Shown piece by piece: positions 41,701-47,505 of a stretch of DNA of 64,000 bases (position 1 is its first letter; every line of letters starts with the position of its first letter). The notes below the pieces were generated by a model. It was not told the origin of the DNA. It saw only the letters and a list, made by a program, of their open reading frames with translations, and made no database searches. The DNA comes from Hofstenia miamia (Eukaryota > Xenacoelomorpha > Acoela > Hofsteniidae), in the NCBI GenBank assembly GCA_900660155.1, contig CABFPE010000161.1:879708-943707 (forward strand). Reading direction: 5' to 3'. Made by a program: the position numbers and the translations under genes.

Positions 41701-44700
41701 GGGCCTTTTGAATGTTTTCTTAATTTCTGAGTCAATACCTAAAGAGATTATAATGTCATTGGTGGTGTAACCTGCCTTACAGTGTTGCAAACAGGTCAGC
41801 CAATTAACGGACTGGTTTGGCTTGGATCGCTCAGCTCTGATTGGAAAGCGTTTCATCCAATTTCTGGAAGCGTTAGCGAAAATGACGTATTAACCCCCTA
41901 AACAATTTTCCAGTTTGTTTGAAAACTTTTCCTCCTTTTATAAATAAATTGAGCTTTTGCCAACACTACTACTAACCAATTTGTAATCAAACAAGTTTAT
42001 ATATATATATATATAAATCGCTATGTTTAAGATCTCTCTAGCTATAGCGGACAATGCATGAAAACACCTGCTTCAACATTGAAATAGAAATAAATATACT
42101 ATGAGGCTGCATTTTTTCTAAATATGTACACAAGGAATAATATATTGTTTCAGTGTATGTGGCATGTACGGATAAATATGCGCAATCCAAATATAATTGG
42201 CCCTAAGAAGATTGTCATTTCTGCACCTGCAAAGAATATTTGACATTTAGTAGACATAATGTAAAATATAGATGTGCAAATCACGTATCTGACAATTAGA
42301 AACTTTGAGGCTAATTATGAGTTGATTGAAACTTCAATTCCATTCACTCCACTCGTGGACAATTAAAATAAAATCCATAAGCAATTAAAAAATTCGCGCC
42401 CAAAATTTCCAAGTCAATTTATTAGACGGAGACAGAAATCGTGTAGGAGACAGTCATCGGGTCGCAGGAAAGAATAGCACTTTGGGGGATGATGAGTCAT
42501 CGCGTTTGAATCACTTAATTGAAACACATTAATGGGGTTCTTTGTGTTTGGAATATTGGTATTTTCTCAATAATTAATTACCTTACTGCGCAAGGTCAAT
42601 TACTCACTTATGCAATAAACAGGGCGTTTATCACGTGATCAGCTAATAAATAGCAAACCAGGCAACGCTAAGTCGATTATCCCTGACAGCGTCTAAGATG
42701 CGAAAATCGAGAGAAATCGCTTCATTTGTTTAAAATTTACACTGATAAGCTGCTTTTTACATATGGGTTCTAAAAACCAAAATGGGTGCGATGATAAGGA
42801 AAACCATTTATATAAAGTCCTTTAGGGATTACCGCAGAAATACACAAAAACTGATTTCTAGATCTTGTACAAATGCTGTTGAAAGATTTACTCTTTACTT
42901 TTGGCTAACACAAAATATAAAATTATAGCATCTCTGTTTTCTCATAAAGGAATGAAATTTAGAAATTACTATCTGAGTTTAGAGATTTCCATAAACCGAA
43001 AAAATAACCATTGCTAAAACACAAAATACTATTTAAACTACTTGGAAACAATATTATTAAAAAAGGTACTGACTACAAACTAGTTAAATAATGGTTTCTA
43101 GATAAATATAAAAATTACTTGATTTTGTTCCTATGAATTAATTGCAAACCCAAAAAATGACAATGTTAAGAGAACTACTACAAAAGAATTACTAATTCAA
43201 GCATAAACTCAATAGCACTGATCTTAACACTAGAACAGCGATTACTAATTGAGAATAAATTTACAAATGATGCTTCCAATGCAAAAATTCTGGAATACAA
43301 ACAAAATTTCTACAAATAACATACTAAATGAGATTATCAAAATAATTGGAAGTATATGTACCTGCTGGTGTCTTTTTTTCGAATGAATGAAAAAAAAGCG
43401 CCTTACGGCCATTTCATTTTGACCTATGGTCATTAATTAAAATTCGTTGAACTATAAGAAAACTTGCATTTGATTTTGATATTTCTAATTTAAGATATAA
43501 TTTATAGATATCTATGGAAATGCTATTGGACTTACTCCTTAATGTTAAGATGGTTTTATTCTGATCTGGAATTTTATCTGTATTGACAAACCATTCGAAT
43601 GTGACGTTTGTAGGATTACTAATGGTGGAACAGTTGAATTGTGCATTCTGTGATATTCGAACTAAGCTCGGATTTACATAGAGGGTAACCAGTGGCGGAT
43701 CTAAAACAATCGCGTTTAAAGGTCATTTTGCAATTCCCTTACGCTGCACGTCAATGACAGTGAAAGTTTTCAGGGGCATCGCAATGGCTTGATTTATCAC
43801 TTCACATCTAATACGCTTCCCAATGTCAGAGAGTTTTGGAATGAAAGTAAGAATGGACCGCCTCATCCAATATTTTCCATCTAAACAACAATACTTTGAC
43901 ATCAGTGGCGCGTATAGAAAGGGGGCAGGCAGGGGACTCCCATTTTAGGGCCAGCTGCGAACATTTAAGAAAAATCTTCTCCTTTATCAAAATTGAAAAT
44001 AGTTCACTTTAATTCAAGATGTTATCAATCAATTTGCTGCTAAAAACAGAAGATTGCATTTTTGTAAGCTTACTTTTGCTCTAAAAACTTTTTAAAAAAT
44101 TTTTTTTCTGTAAAAATGGGTGTCAGCCCTCATCGTATTAAAAATCCTAAACGCGCCTCTGTGTGAAATTATAACATTCTTTCAGGGTTTTCGAGAACTC
44201 GGAATGATAGAAAATAGAACTCGAATGAGTTCGTAAAACTCAATCGGGAAAAACTTGGAAAAAAATCATTAAAACTCGAACTCGATCAAAAACCCACTCC
44301 AAAATATCGTAAAAGTTAATTTTTTGAGTTTCAGATTCTTTTAGCTTATGAAGCTTGGAATCATTATAAAATATATATTTTTTTACTCAGAAAAACTCGG
44401 CATTAGAAAGAACTCGATCGCACTCGGAATATTCTTAAAAAAATACTCGAACTTGAAATGTTAAGAATTCGAACTCAGACCGAGTAACTCTAACTCAGCT
44501 CGAAAACCCTGCATTTCTTTAAGAAATAATAAAGGCCGCTAACCTTCTTCTGGTGGAAATTATTGACATGAAATTCCGAAGAGCCAACGATAACGTTATC
44601 AAAGTACCAGGTGATGTTGGGAGCTGGATTTGCTTTACGACTCGTGCAAAGTTAATTCCACGATTTATCCAACTGAGTGGAAAACTTTACACCCGCACTC

Positions 44701-46734
44701 AAAACAGGTTCTGTGGGAGGTACTAAAAATTCTTCCATTTGTTACTCTGCAAATACCTTAAAATATCTAAAAACAATATTTTCCAACCCAAGTTCCACTG
44801 TTCAGACCTCAAATTAATTTACTATTGTAATAAAGACGTTAACAGAATAGTTCTACGATACAAAAAATAACTTACAATCCTATAATTGAAGGATATGGGC
44901 CTTTTATTTTTTAACTCCTTGCTAGGGTGGCCTTCTATTACAGGGTGGCCTTCAATTCAGGTTTTACGGTATTATATATATATATATATATATTTTATAT
45001 TTATATCTCCCGCTAAATGTTTTTTAAACCGCGTTTCCAAACATAAATGTTTGAAATTTTGAAGGGTAGTGTCTCCCTTAATTTCCTACGTCCATGGTAA
45101 ATATATTTAAATTCGAGTGAATACTGTGGGAGCAAATGGCCAAAAAATAGGTTTTTTGGGGAAAAATGCGGTCCCGCTAAATGCCTTAGAAATTACGGAC
45201 CATTTCCCGCTAAATGCCTTAGAAATTACGGACCATTTCCCGCCAAATGCAAGGTTTTTGCATTTTCCATAGCAAAAAGTGGGAAATATATATATATATA
45301 TACAATATTATATATATATATATATATTAAATATATATACATTATATTGAGGTCTTAGAATCAAAGCACAAAATTATAGTTGTTCTAGATCTTCTAATAA
45401 AAAAATATATGAATAGAGAAATATGCGACTAAACAAGTCAGTAGAAAATAATTGTCATTAATGAATAATGTTTTACAAATAAGAAAATTAATAAAAAATT
45501 TCACCAACCTAATACTGTTATGTTGAATTTTTTTACAAGATTACTCATCGAATTTCTAGATAGAGAGGCTTTATATCCACCTGAAAGTGTAACCTTTGCA
45601 GAAAGAATGACCAGACTAATTCTTTGACCTAAATTTCATTTTGGCTTTATAAAAAAGCAATTACATCTAAAGATTAGAAAAAAGGAATTTTACTTTCAAG
45701 CAATACATAAACAGCAATATAATAAGGGTCTTTCTCCAAAAGGAGCAATTGATGAAAAGAGGGAGTCGGCCATTCTCTCATCGGCCATTTCAAATGATTT
45801 TCTGTAAATTTTCGCATTAATTTTTGTTAATTCCTGGAGAAGGGCTGTTACTTTTACATAGTTATAAAAGTTATTTACAAGTTTTATTGTCGTTCTTGTG
45901 TGTTTGGTTAAAACATCATTGAACATCAAAAGTTTTACTAAAATGAAAGTGTTTAAAGTTAATAAAAAATATTGAGATTTATTTATTGAAAAAATAGATT
46001 TCTTAGTGGCATGTTATAAAACTTTTTTTCAATAATTTGGGCGTTGATGAACAGACCTGAAAATTTACTCTCTACGAAAGTTTGTTCACTCTATCTCGAG
46101 TTTAATTCAATTCTAACCCTAATCCTCACAACCTTTTTTATGTAATTTGGATTCACAAGGGGGCAGGGATATAAAAATACGCCCCAGGTTTATTTTTGAT
46201 ATATGAATGCTATTGTCATGAAGTTTGGCACAAAGGCAATATGGGATAAAAAGTTTGAAAAATGTTTCAAAAATAAAATTTTTAACCGAAATTTTTGCTG
46301 ACTTCAACATTTATTTTGCAAAAAATGATAAAAATGCTTTAAAGTGGTTATTTTTGGTAAACTTTTAAATTTTTCTATTCAAAACACAAATTATAAAATT
46401 CACCTGGGGAGGGGGGGGGCTAAATATACCCCTTTGAGAAGAATAGGATTAATAAAGCAAGCAATACAGCGACACTTTGTTTTTAAACTTTCAAAAATGT
46501 ACCTTTGCATTCATGAATAAAATTTGATTCGTTATGCACATAAAGATAACATTTAGTTGGATCATTGTCTTTAAACATCAAAATCGACTTATCGGGAAGA
46601 TCTAATGAAATCGTCCCTGACTGTGGAAAACTTCCTGATATCTGAAATTTCTCTCCTTCATCGACGTATTGATCATTAAACCCAGATATTTCACTACCTA
46701 AAAAACACCAAACGAAAATTAATATAAAAACCAT
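10954..46734 (-). CDS. Kirrel/Neph/Kirre-type Ig cell-adhesion receptor, 12-exon gene (whole span)
   Basis: Family members are single-pass membrane proteins that mediate cell-cell recognition (kidney slit diaphragm, muscle fusion, synapse targeting). Exons on the minus strand, 5' to 3': 46734-46503, 45580-45509, 44722-44544, 43880-43743, 43700-43536, 36854-36765, 35227-34970, 29967-29817, 26872-26724, 23640-23539, 21244-20997 and 11457-10954. Five Ig domains are followed by one membrane helix and a proline/serine-rich tail. Signature junctions match human KIRREL1 from memory, for example D-V-Q-H-P-P-L-V-T-L (Ig2/Ig3), S-G-x-Y-T-C-like Ig4 and Y-N-C-S-A-W (Ig5). Reading phases agree at every junction except exon 3 to 4. 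Total is about 762 residues if one base is allowed for there. Family identity is firm; orthology to a named paralogue is not assigned. Confidence 0.9.
14101..14406. mobile_element. MITE with 31-bp inverted ends
   Basis: The ends (14,101-14,131 and 14,376-14,406) pair with one visible mismatch and contain AGGGAAGTGATCCAA and CAATACGTTAACA. TA dinucleotides lie at both borders, suggesting a Tc/mariner relative. GTTAACG words are clustered inside the right end. Confidence 0.75.
15300..16617. mobile_element. Large fold-back with decayed hAT transposase fragment
   Basis: A perfect 20-bp inverted pair (15,300-15,319 and 16,598-16,617) encloses a second 16-bp pair near 15,317-15,332 and 16,325-16,340. 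Between them, plus-strand sequence near 15,530-15,600 recalls the end of hAT transposases (R-R-F ... A-H-G-G pattern), now with internal stops. A smaller hAT-like element is inserted at 15,617-16,078. A G+C-rich stretch at 16,085-16,200 is open in the plus strand but is not recognisable as protein. Confidence 0.55.
15617..16078. mobile_element. hAT-type MITE with CCGCAA/CACCGC words
   Basis: The ends TAGAGATTAGCGCGGC and (inverted) TAGAGATAAGTGCGGT differ at three positions. The flanks TCCGAAAC and TTCCAAAC agree at 6 of 8. Words such as ACCGCAA recur inside both ends. Confidence 0.7.
17632..18315. mobile_element. MITE-like repeat with GTAGCCGGCC words
   Basis: The left part (CAGTGTTCTGCGG ... 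GTAGCCGGCC) and the right part (GCCGGCTAACAGCTAAGCCG) are shared with a shorter copy at 52.12-52.32 kb. The flanks TCAAACGG and TCAAACAG agree at 7 of 8. A TTTAAATCA-rich segment (from about 17,703) interrupts the middle and may be a second, nested element. Terminal inverted repeats are weak. Confidence 0.6.
18541..19004. mobile_element. hAT-type MITE rich in GGCCCG words
   Basis: The ends CAGAGTTGTAACCGAGCC and (inverted) CAGTTGTAACCGGGGC align apart from a 2-bp gap and two changes. The flanks TTTTGAAA and TTTTAAAA agree at 7 of 8. GCCCGG and CCAGGCCCGA clusters lie inside both ends. Confidence 0.75.
20201..20530. mobile_element. hAT-type MITE, GGCTCG family
   Basis: The ends CAGACTTGTCAACGAG and ATCGTTGACAAGTCTG are inverted. 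The flanks AACAACTC and ACCAACTC agree at 7 of 8. CTCGGCTCGGCTCGGCTCGG arrays follow the left end. It is homologous along its length to the copies at 33.0, 51.7 and 53.5 kb. Confidence 0.88.
20740..20745 (-). promoter_or_regulatory. Poly(A) signal AATAAA for the short isoform
   Basis: A canonical AATAAA on the minus strand lies 84 nt beyond the stop of the read-through exon 11, a typical spacing for a short 3' UTR. Confidence 0.6.
20829..20996 (-). CDS. Kirrel-like exon 11 read-through: alternative short C-terminus
   Basis: If the donor at 20,997 is not used the frame continues 55 residues (V-R-Q-F-F-D-F-P-S-T-E ... P-P-Y-F-Y-S-E-I) to TGA at 20,829. An AATAAA lies 84 nt downstream. The last residues S-E-I fit a class I PDZ ligand (S/T-x-hydrophobic). 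The composition resembles real tail sequence, with serine, threonine and proline, and not intron. The predicted isoform is about 650 residues. Whether the form is made needs transcript data; it is plausible on sequence alone. Confidence 0.65.
   Translation of the reverse strand, partial: VRQFFDFPSTECTPTSHFNRQYSANTLQPLHLRHTNMDASLKKLPTAPPYFYSEI
20997..21244 (-). CDS. Kirrel-like exon 11 (spliced form): proximal cytoplasmic tail
   Basis: The exon enters in phase 1 with G-R-K-Q-P-P-I-P and runs to D-S-N-K, where AAG|GTTAGA gives a phase 0 donor that fits exon 12. A proline run S-P-F-P-P-P-P-P-F (21,087-21,104) contains F-P-P-P-P, the core of Ena/VASP EVH1 ligands. Serine/threonine stretches and Q-D-Y-E-D-M offer phosphorylation sites. 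Tail sequence is poorly conserved in this family, so identity rests on its position after the membrane helix and on phase. Confidence 0.85.
21317..21535. mobile_element. Tc/mariner-like MITE
   Basis: Perfect 29-bp inverted ends (21,317-21,345 and 21,507-21,535) contain ACTAAACTCTGTCCCAGTTA. TA dinucleotides lie at or next to both ends. The length of 219 bp leaves no room for a transposase. Confidence 0.82.
22188..22425. mobile_element. hAT-type MITE (TAGAGAGTGACA ends) with CGGGT arrays
   Basis: The ends TAGAGAGTGACA and TGTCACTCTCTA are inverted. The flanks ATGTGAAC and ATGTGAAT agree at 7 of 8. The left part is a cluster of ACCCG/CGGGT words. Confidence 0.85.
23539..23640 (-). CDS. Kirrel-like exon 10: transmembrane helix
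   Basis: The 102-nt exon is phase 1 at both ends. It encodes a continuous hydrophobic run L-F-F-V-L-I-V-I-V-T-A-V-T-V-L-T-I-F then I-I-F-F-T-I-F-C-I-F. The basic stop-transfer R-R-R follows, as in human KIRREL1 (Y-R-R-R). The acceptor is TTCCTTTAG and the donor AGAG|GTTTGT. Splicing to exon 11 gives R-R-R-G-R-K. This anchors the protein as type I with the tail in the cytoplasm. Confidence 0.93.
23722..23752. repeat. TA microsatellite
   Basis: A TA dinucleotide run of about 30 bp, 80 bp upstream (gene sense) of exon 10. Confidence 0.95.
24396..24470. repeat. Fold-back hairpin element
   Basis: Perfect 14-bp arms GCGGATTTGGTTGC (24,396-24,409) and its complement (24,457-24,470) enclose 47 bp. 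The pairing extends imperfectly outward. It may be the remnant of a short MITE. Confidence 0.6.
26119..26147. repeat. TA microsatellite
   Basis: A TA dinucleotide run within intron 9. Confidence 0.9.
26724..26872 (-). CDS. Kirrel-like exon 9: second half of Ig5
   Basis: The 149-nt exon enters in phase 2 and leaves in phase 1. It encodes I-S-V-E-E-Q-N-K-P-D-R-L-T-V-I-L-T-I followed by Q-Y-G-K-Y-N-C-S-A-W-N-D-A-G. This matches the Y-N-C-T-A-W-N-S-F-G block of human KIRREL1. It ends V-T-I-S-A-L. The donor TTAG|GTTCAC is weak apart from the GT. Splicing to exon 10 gives A-L-E-H-D before the membrane helix. Confidence 0.92.
26873..29816 (-). other. Kirrel-like intron 8
   Basis: A 2.9-kb intron, phase 2. 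It holds a young-looking hAT MITE (27,200-27,489). A non-repetitive G+C-richer stretch at 28.05-28.35 kb includes a CAGCTG E-box near 28,123; no function is claimed for it. Confidence 0.75.
27200..27489. mobile_element. hAT-type MITE (CAGGCGCGGCTTTAG ends)
   Basis: The ends CAGGCGCGGCTTTAG and CTTAAAGCCGCGCCTG are inverted. The flanking 8-mers GCCTCCAT are identical. The GCCCCC-rich ends contrast with an A+T-rich middle. The perfect target duplication suggests recent insertion. Confidence 0.9.
29817..29967 (-). CDS. Kirrel-like exon 8: first half of Ig5
   Basis: The 151-nt exon starts in phase 1 with G-P-P-M-V-L, equivalent to human G-P-P-I-I-S. It carries the first Ig5 cysteine in V-T-M-K-C-T-S-P and the tryptophan in G-I-H-W-S-R, and ends D-G-L-E-K-R. 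The donor CG|GTAAAT is phase 2, which exon 9 matches exactly. Confidence 0.92.
29968..34969 (-). other. Kirrel-like intron 7
   Basis: A 5.0-kb intron. It contains one MITE (32,985-33,293) and TA-rich tracts near 32,060 and 32,501-32,518. No exon was recognised in the rest. Confidence 0.75.
32985..33293. mobile_element. hAT-type MITE, GGCTCG family, copy with perfect target duplication
   Basis: The ends are CAGAGTTGCCAAC and GTTGACAAGTCTG. Flanking 8-mers ATTATAAT are identical on both sides. The interior has CTCGGCTCGGCTCG-type arrays near both ends and an A+T-rich middle shared with the copies at 20.2, 51.7 and 53.5 kb. Confidence 0.9.
34970..35227 (-). CDS. Kirrel-like exon 7: complete Ig4
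   Basis: The 258-nt exon is phase 1 at both ends and carries a whole I-set-like domain. It begins V-K-P-S-F-T-K-T-P. The first cysteine is in V-T-L-T-C-E-A-T-G-S-P-P-P, the tryptophan in L-I-T-W-Y and the second cysteine in G-S-Y-T-C-S-A-Y. It ends H-D-V-Q-V-S-V-F, the counterpart of human R-E-V-P-L-Y-V. The donor is TTCG|GTAATA. Confidence 0.93.
35228..36764 (-). other. Kirrel-like intron 6 (GC-AG)
   Basis: A 1.5-kb intron with a GC donor and a TTTTAG acceptor. It contains a TA microsatellite at 35,698-35,731 and no recognised mobile element. Confidence 0.8.
35698..35731. repeat. TA microsatellite
   Basis: An uninterrupted TA dinucleotide run. Confidence 0.95.
36765..36854 (-). CDS. Kirrel-like exon 6: second half of Ig3
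   Basis: The 90-nt exon, phase 1 at both ends, encodes L-E-S-Y-R-G-A-K-V-I-C-R-V-N-N-S-V-G-S-N-S-S-S-V. This matches the C-x-V-x-N-x-V-G-S pattern of Kirrel Ig3 and ends K-F-A, equivalent to human H-F-A-P. The acceptor is CTGTTTAG. The donor is GCAG|GCAAGT, a GC-type donor with an otherwise perfect consensus. The exon is short, but phase and alignment are convincing. Confidence 0.9.
37129..37557. mobile_element. Possible decayed MITE with CCCGAACCCGG/GGGTCGGGTT words
   Basis: A G+C-rich CGGGT/ACCCG cluster at the left (37,130-37,220) and a GGCTCGGGTC cluster at the right (37,518-37,530) resemble the 22.2-kb element. The ends TAGGGTGGAC and TGTAACTCTA are only loosely inverted and no target duplication was found. 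Confidence 0.35.
38210..38580. repeat. Overlapping partial duplications around Ns at 38,348 and 38,493
   Basis: The segment GATAAACTCTAAGTGCAA ... ends ACAACCC before the first N. It restarts after that N with several differences and resumes a third time after the second N. This again looks like unmerged contig ends from two haplotypes. Confidence 0.75.
39113..40055. repeat. 471-bp near-perfect duplication split by a single N (likely assembly artefact)
   Basis: Sequence 39,113-39,583 recurs at 39,585-40,055 with about two visible differences. A lone N at 39,584 separates the copies. A minus-strand frame beginning MDELTLIRG is duplicated with it and has no recognisable domain. Confidence 0.8.
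40056..40980. other. G+C-richer block of unknown origin
   Basis: Composition changes abruptly after the duplication ending at 40,055 and returns to A+T-rich by about 40,980. An AATAAA lies near 40,784. Frames on either strand (for example 40,501-40,788 plus, 40,669-40,929 minus) show no recognisable domain. A solo LTR or another retroposed sequence is possible, but terminal TG/CA pairs and target duplications could not be confirmed. Confidence 0.4.
42300..42700. promoter_or_regulatory. Candidate regulatory segment inside intron 5
   Basis: This non-repetitive stretch contains an AP-1-like TGAGTCA (near 42,495), an E-box CACGTG (near 42,634) and several AATTA-type homeodomain words. Such words occur by chance in A+T-rich DNA, so this is a weak suggestion. 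Confidence 0.2.
43536..43700 (-). CDS. Kirrel-like exon 5: first half of Ig3
   Basis: The 165-nt exon is phase 1 at both ends. It encodes H-P-P-L-V-T-L-Y-V-N-P, then the first Ig3 cysteine in Q-F-N-C-S-T and the core tryptophan in F-E-W-F-V-N. Human KIRREL1 has H-H-P-P-T-V-T-L-S-I-E-P at this place. The donor A|GTAAGT is close to consensus. Two N-x-S/T sequons (N-C-S and N-V-T) are present. Confidence 0.9.
43701..43742 (-). other. Kirrel-like intron 4, 42 nt
   Basis: This is a complete intron (GTAAGG ... TTGTTTTAG) of only 42 nt. Retaining it would add an in-frame TGA, so it must be removed. Its removal restores D-V-Q-H-P-P-L-V-T-L, the conserved Ig2/Ig3 junction. Confidence 0.88.
43743..43880 (-). 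CDS. Kirrel-like exon 4: second half of Ig2
   Basis: The 138-nt exon is phase 1 at both ends and begins D-G-K-Y-W-M, aligning with the D-G-K-R segment of Kirrel Ig2. It continues R-S-I-L-T-F-I-P-K-L-S-D-I-G-K-R-I-R-C-E-V, which holds the second Ig2 cysteine, and ends V-I-D-V-Q. The acceptor is GTTGTTTAG and the donor C|GTAAGG. Only 42 nt separate it from exon 5. Confidence 0.88.
43903..44161. mobile_element. hAT-type MITE (CAGTGGCGCGT ends)
   Basis: The termini CAGTGGCGCGTATA and (inverted) CAGAGGCGCGTTTA differ at two positions. Flanks TTTGACAT and TGTGAAAT match at 6 of 8. The element occupies most of the acceptor half of intron 3. Confidence 0.75.
44183..44511. mobile_element. hAT-type MITE (CAGGGTTTTCGAG ends)
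   Basis: The termini CAGGGTTTTCGAG and CTCGAAAACCCTG are inverted. Flanking 8-mers CATTCTTT and CATTTCTT match at 6 of 8 positions, consistent with an aged hAT target duplication. The interior repeats the words AACTCG and CTCGAA many times. Confidence 0.78.
44544..44722 (-). CDS. Kirrel-like exon 3: first half of Ig2, with an in-frame stop
   Basis: The exon starts in phase 1 with V-P-P-T-E-P-V-L and contains the first Ig2 cysteine and tryptophan in L-C-T-S-R-K-A-N-P-A-P-N-I-T-W-Y. This matches the family pattern L-T-C-R-A-x-N-A-K-P-A-A-x-I-x-W. Two problems are visible. A TAA codon lies in frame at 44,652-44,654, just before the cysteine. The best donor (AAG|GTTAGC at 44,544) is phase 0, while exon 4 needs phase 1. 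A sequencing or assembly error, a null allele, or early decay of the gene would all explain this. The sequence on both sides of the stop is otherwise well conserved, which favours a recent or artefactual change. Confidence 0.75.
44723..45508 (-). other. Kirrel-like intron 2 with microsatellites and a 33-bp tandem repeat
   Basis: The intron is 786 nt and phase 1. It holds TA microsatellites near 44,972-44,993 and 45,287-45,327 and a 33-bp repeat at 45,173-45,250. A pair of AGGGTGGCCTTC copies lies near 44,925-44,955. Confidence 0.65.
45173..45250. repeat. 33-bp tandem repeat, about 2.4 copies
   Basis: The unit begins CCCGCTAAATGCCTTAGAAA and ends GGACCATTT. Two exact copies (45,173-45,205 and 45,206-45,238) are followed by a partial third. 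The word CCCGCTAAATG also occurs alone near 45,009. Confidence 0.85.
45509..45580 (-). CDS. Kirrel-like exon 2: second half of Ig1
   Basis: A 72-nt exon, phase 1 at both ends, encodes G-Y-K-A-S-L-S ... K-K-F-N-I-T-V-L. This corresponds to the F and G strands of Ig1 and the T-V-L linker that precedes Ig2 in the family. Where Kirrel proteins have Y-x-C, this exon has Y-K-A, so the second disulfide cysteine is also missing. The acceptor is ACACTTTCAG and the donor TTAG|GTTGGT. Splicing to exon 3 recreates T-V-L-V-P-P, a hallmark of the Ig1/Ig2 junction. Confidence 0.78.
45581..46502 (-). other. Kirrel-like intron 1
   Basis: The intron is 922 nt, GT donor and TTTCAG acceptor, phase 1. It contains a run of G (near 46,408) and no recognised element. 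Confidence 0.65.
46503..46734 (-). CDS. Kirrel-like exon 1: signal peptide (if ATG used) and first half of Ig1
   Basis: From the ATG at 46,734 the frame begins MVFILIFVWCFLG, which looks like a signal peptide, and continues into G-F-N-D-Q-Y-V-D-E-G-E-K-F. An alternative reading is that 46,697 is an exon start, because TTTTTTAG|GT lies there in phase 1. In that case the real signal exon is further upstream and was not found. The donor AAAG|GTACAT at 46,503 is phase 1. The position that normally holds the first Ig cysteine reads I-S-G, so the canonical disulfide is absent. Two other cysteines lie late in the exon (K-C-Y-L and H-E-C-K). Confidence 0.7.
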
Positions 46735-47389
46735 AGAATCATGAAGATCCTTTGAATGCTTGAAATTAGTTAAAAGCTTTTCCTTATAGTCAAATTAATT
46801 AAAAAACCACCTCACACAATAACAAAATATCAAGATTTTTAATTGCATTTCCCAAAAAAATTTCTGTGGAGTTAAGAAACCTCTCTGGTTTGCGTCATGT
46901 ATCTCATAAAATTGACACAAATATTAAATTATGAAAAGTGTTTTCTCACTAGTAGATACCCTAAAAAGATATTTAAGACAATATTTAGAAACACATGACC
47001 ACAAATAAAATGTTTAGTTAACCACTGATATTATATTTTGTTAACAAACATTGAAGTCTAATTTATTGAACGAATAATCAAAAGCTTTGAAACGAATACA
47101 GAACAGTCATTGAGTTGCAAAATTGAGTTTTTTCTATTAAAACATTCCGGCACTTCAAAAACAGCAGCACTGTCTTTGGTGAAGGTTAGGGAATTTTCAA
47201 TTTTTTATATTTAGGCTAACTAGCAATAGCAAGCATAGATATTCATATAGAATGTAAAATTCAACTTGGTATCATATGTTAGATCTCGTAACATGAGCCA
47301 ACGCTATGAATATTATACTGATGAAATATAGAATAGATTCAACTAGTAGTTTTATAAGTTGCAACATTAGATAAACTGTGCAAGCAGTG

Positions 47390-47505
47390 CCTTGATTTTT
47401 CGGCCCAAGCACGACACAAAATAATGCAGTGGCAAAGGGGCACGAGCACGTCAAGACGCGGCACAGCACAGCACGGCACGGTACTGCACGGCACAGCACG
47501 AACAT
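47390..47505. repeat. GCACGGCACAGCAC-type short-period repeat
   Basis: Words GCACGGCAC and GCACAGCAC alternate in this G+C-rich patch. A related AAGCACGAC word near 47,764 could mark the other end of a decayed MITE, but its termini were not resolved. Confidence 0.5.

Larger units (their letters stand above)
36855..43535 (-). other. Kirrel-like intron 5
   Basis: A 6.7-kb intron. It holds a possible MITE near 37.13-37.56 kb, assembly duplications at 38.2-38.6 and 39.1-40.06 kb, an unexplained G+C-richer block at 40.06-40.98 kb, and a TA microsatellite near 42.0 kb. A non-repetitive segment at 42.3-42.7 kb contains the words TGAGTCA and CACGTG. Confidence 0.7.
43881..44543 (-). other. Kirrel-like intron 3, nearly filled by two MITEs
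   Basis: The intron is 663 nt. Elements at 43,903-44,161 and 44,183-44,511 account for 588 nt, leaving about 75 nt of other sequence. The acceptor-side MITE ends 22 nt from exon 4 and the donor-side MITE begins 32 nt from exon 3. Confidence 0.75.

Noticed and set aside
43222-43240. TTAACACTAGAACAGCG resembling the piggyBac end at 61.5 kb
   Set aside because: No matching second end was found nearby, and a short partial match alone is weak.
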